This document shows positions 41,563-42,368 of a DNA stretch of 42,368 bases, in pieces. Source of the stretch: Hoylesella timonensis S9-PR14 (lineage in GTDB: Bacteria; Bacteroidota; Bacteroidia; Bacteroidales; Bacteroidaceae); assembly GCF_000762405.1 (NCBI RefSeq), contig NZ_JRPQ01000062.1, positions 1-42,368 of the forward strand, in the 5' to 3' direction. The first letter of the stretch is position 1. Every line of letters begins with the position of its first letter. A program made the position numbers and the translations under genes. The notes below the pieces were generated by a model. The model was not told where the DNA came from. It worked only from the letters and a program-made list of their open reading frames with translations, and did not search any database.

Positions 41563-42186
41563 TTACATTGTTAATTTTACTATTACATCAGCCACTTGAG
41601 CCACCTCCTCGTCCATGGTTGTGAAACATACAACGCTATCTTCTGACCTCAAACTTTTTATATATGAGGTAACAACCATTTGACTTTCCTCTGTTTGATA
41701 CAAAGTTGGCTGATTCATAAGAATTATTTTTCGGTCTAACATTCCTGCCACCGATAGTACGATGCGTTGTTGAACATCAGTCGGGAGAGACTCCCATACG
41801 GCATCATAACAAGTTTTCTCAATGGCTAAAGCTTCCCATTCTTTCCAAAGCGCTTTCTTCTGCTCTTTCATCACTGACAGAGAATTACCCATGAGCGTGC
41901 GTAGGAGTTCGAATACCTGCATGTTTCCAAAGGCGAAATTTACAGGTACGTACGCTATCTTCTGCCTGAAAAAGGGTGCGGAGAGTGGCATTATTTCTTC
42001 ACCGTCGATGGATACATACCCCTTATTCAAAGGAAGAAAGCCCAAAAAGGCGTGTACCAAGGCAGTCAATGCCTCACTGTTACAACCCAAGATAGCTGTT
42101 ATCTGTCCTTTATGTGCAATAAAAGAACAATCCTCGAGCAACGTCTTCCCTGCTATGGTGATGGTGGCATCTTTGATTTCTATCAT
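41563..42186 (-). CDS. FetA-like ABC protein with degenerate catalytic motifs
   Basis: 207 residues with a full ABC-type layout, but each catalytic motif is changed. Walker A is GCNSEALT at 34-41 with no Gly-Lys; the signature is LPTDV at 134-138; Walker B is IILMNQP (154-160) with Asn-Gln in place of Asp-Glu; the H-loop is TMD (190-192) without His. The frame is intact and the fold-level pattern (DRKIILMNQPTLY, FTTMDEEVAQVADVIV) is kept, so it looks like a selected pseudo-ATPase rather than decay. Its partner is the permease gene 4 nt downstream. A -7 element stands 7 nt before its ATG. Confidence 0.85.
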   Translation of the reverse strand: MIEIKDATITIAGKTLLEDCSFIAHKGQITAILGCNSEALTALVHAFLGFLPLNKGYVSIDGEEIMPLSAPFFRQKIAYVPVNFAFGNMQVFELLRTLMGNSLSVMKEQKKALWKEWEALAIEKTCYDAVWESLPTDVQQRIVLSVAGMLDRKIILMNQPTLYQTEESQMVVTSYIKSLRSEDSVVCFTTMDEEVAQVADVIVKLTM

Positions 42187-42193
42187 ACATTGG

Positions 42194-42201
42194 CAAATTT
42201 A
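42194..42201 (-). promoter_or_regulatory. -7 element directly before a start codon
   Basis: Minus-strand TAAATTTG, 7 nt from the ATG at 42186, which would give a nearly leaderless message. -33 is not clear. The last 170 nt of the window hold no recognised gene. Confidence 0.5.
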
Positions 42202-42368
42202 CACAAAAAAAACAAACTGATAGTCAACTAACTTACAAAAACGATATGAATGTTTCTTTTCTGTGTGAATATCGGTGTGCATAATTGGAGGTTCGCTGTT
42301 TGGAAGGAAATTAAATGCTGAATTTTCTTTACAAAGTGCCTCTCATAACTCGCGTGAAAACAACCAAC

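Overview
The window looks like chromosome of a Bacteroidales bacterium, most likely a Prevotella-like genus. The reasons are the TAnnTTTG (-7) promoter motifs with TTTG or TTG about 20 nt upstream, the SusC/SusD/DUF1735 outer-membrane locus, the aminotransferase / DAHP synthase-chorismate mutase / prephenate dehydrogenase cluster, and the right end of a CTnDOT-type conjugative transposon. The genus is an inference. No rRNA, tRNA or CRISPR array was recognised.

Layout. 1-about 7747: right end of an integrated conjugative element, visibly richer in G+C than the rest. It has the end of the tra operon (traN part, traO, traP, traQ, lysozyme) on the + strand, a terminator, then a convergent minus-strand operon of accessory genes (small hypotheticals, PcfJ-like, PcfK-like, a small membrane protein). 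A gene-poor terminal segment holds two nested hairpins and an att-like site. 7896-11539: aromatic amino-acid operon (minus) with a promoter, a Tyr/Phe-rich leader peptide and an attenuator. 11703-13157: two divergent envelope genes. 13181-15389: copper chaperone and a copper P-type ATPase that lacks most of its nucleotide-binding domain. 15576-19018: MATE exporter, short-chain dehydrogenase, UDP-GlcNAc 2-epimerase. 19698-22477: SPFH/NfeD membrane pair and an M48 lipoprotein protease. 22500-24700: a scrambled region with a transposase remnant, a candidate small RNA, a duplicated palindrome, and a membrane protein/winged-helix regulator pair. 24767-26442: pyrK-pyrD. 26704-29570: XRE regulator, an AT-rich gap, holA, a lone HsdR-N-like nuclease domain. 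29684-31806: sialidase and a TerB/J-domain protein. 31954-38565: SusC/SusD/DUF1735-discoidin locus behind a G9 tract. 38822-42186: zinc-ribbon coiled-coil protein, Nif3-like protein, and a FetAB-like ABC pair whose ATPase has lost every catalytic motif.

How the parts work together. The strongest finding is a complete-looking ribosome-mediated attenuator in front of the Tyr/Phe pathway genes. A 27-residue leader peptide has nine Tyr/Phe codons among residues 4-16. Downstream RNA segments can form 1:2, 2:3 (antiterminator) and 3:4 (terminator) pairings. The sialidase and the SusCD locus suggest feeding on host glycans. The pyrKD pair supplies pyrimidines, copZA exports copper, and the SPFH/NfeD and M48 proteins look after the envelope. 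Other observations worth checking are the possible operator pair near 23126 and 23240, the 18-nt palindrome touching the pyrK start codon, the homopolymer G tract before susC, and the pseudo-ATPase at the right end.
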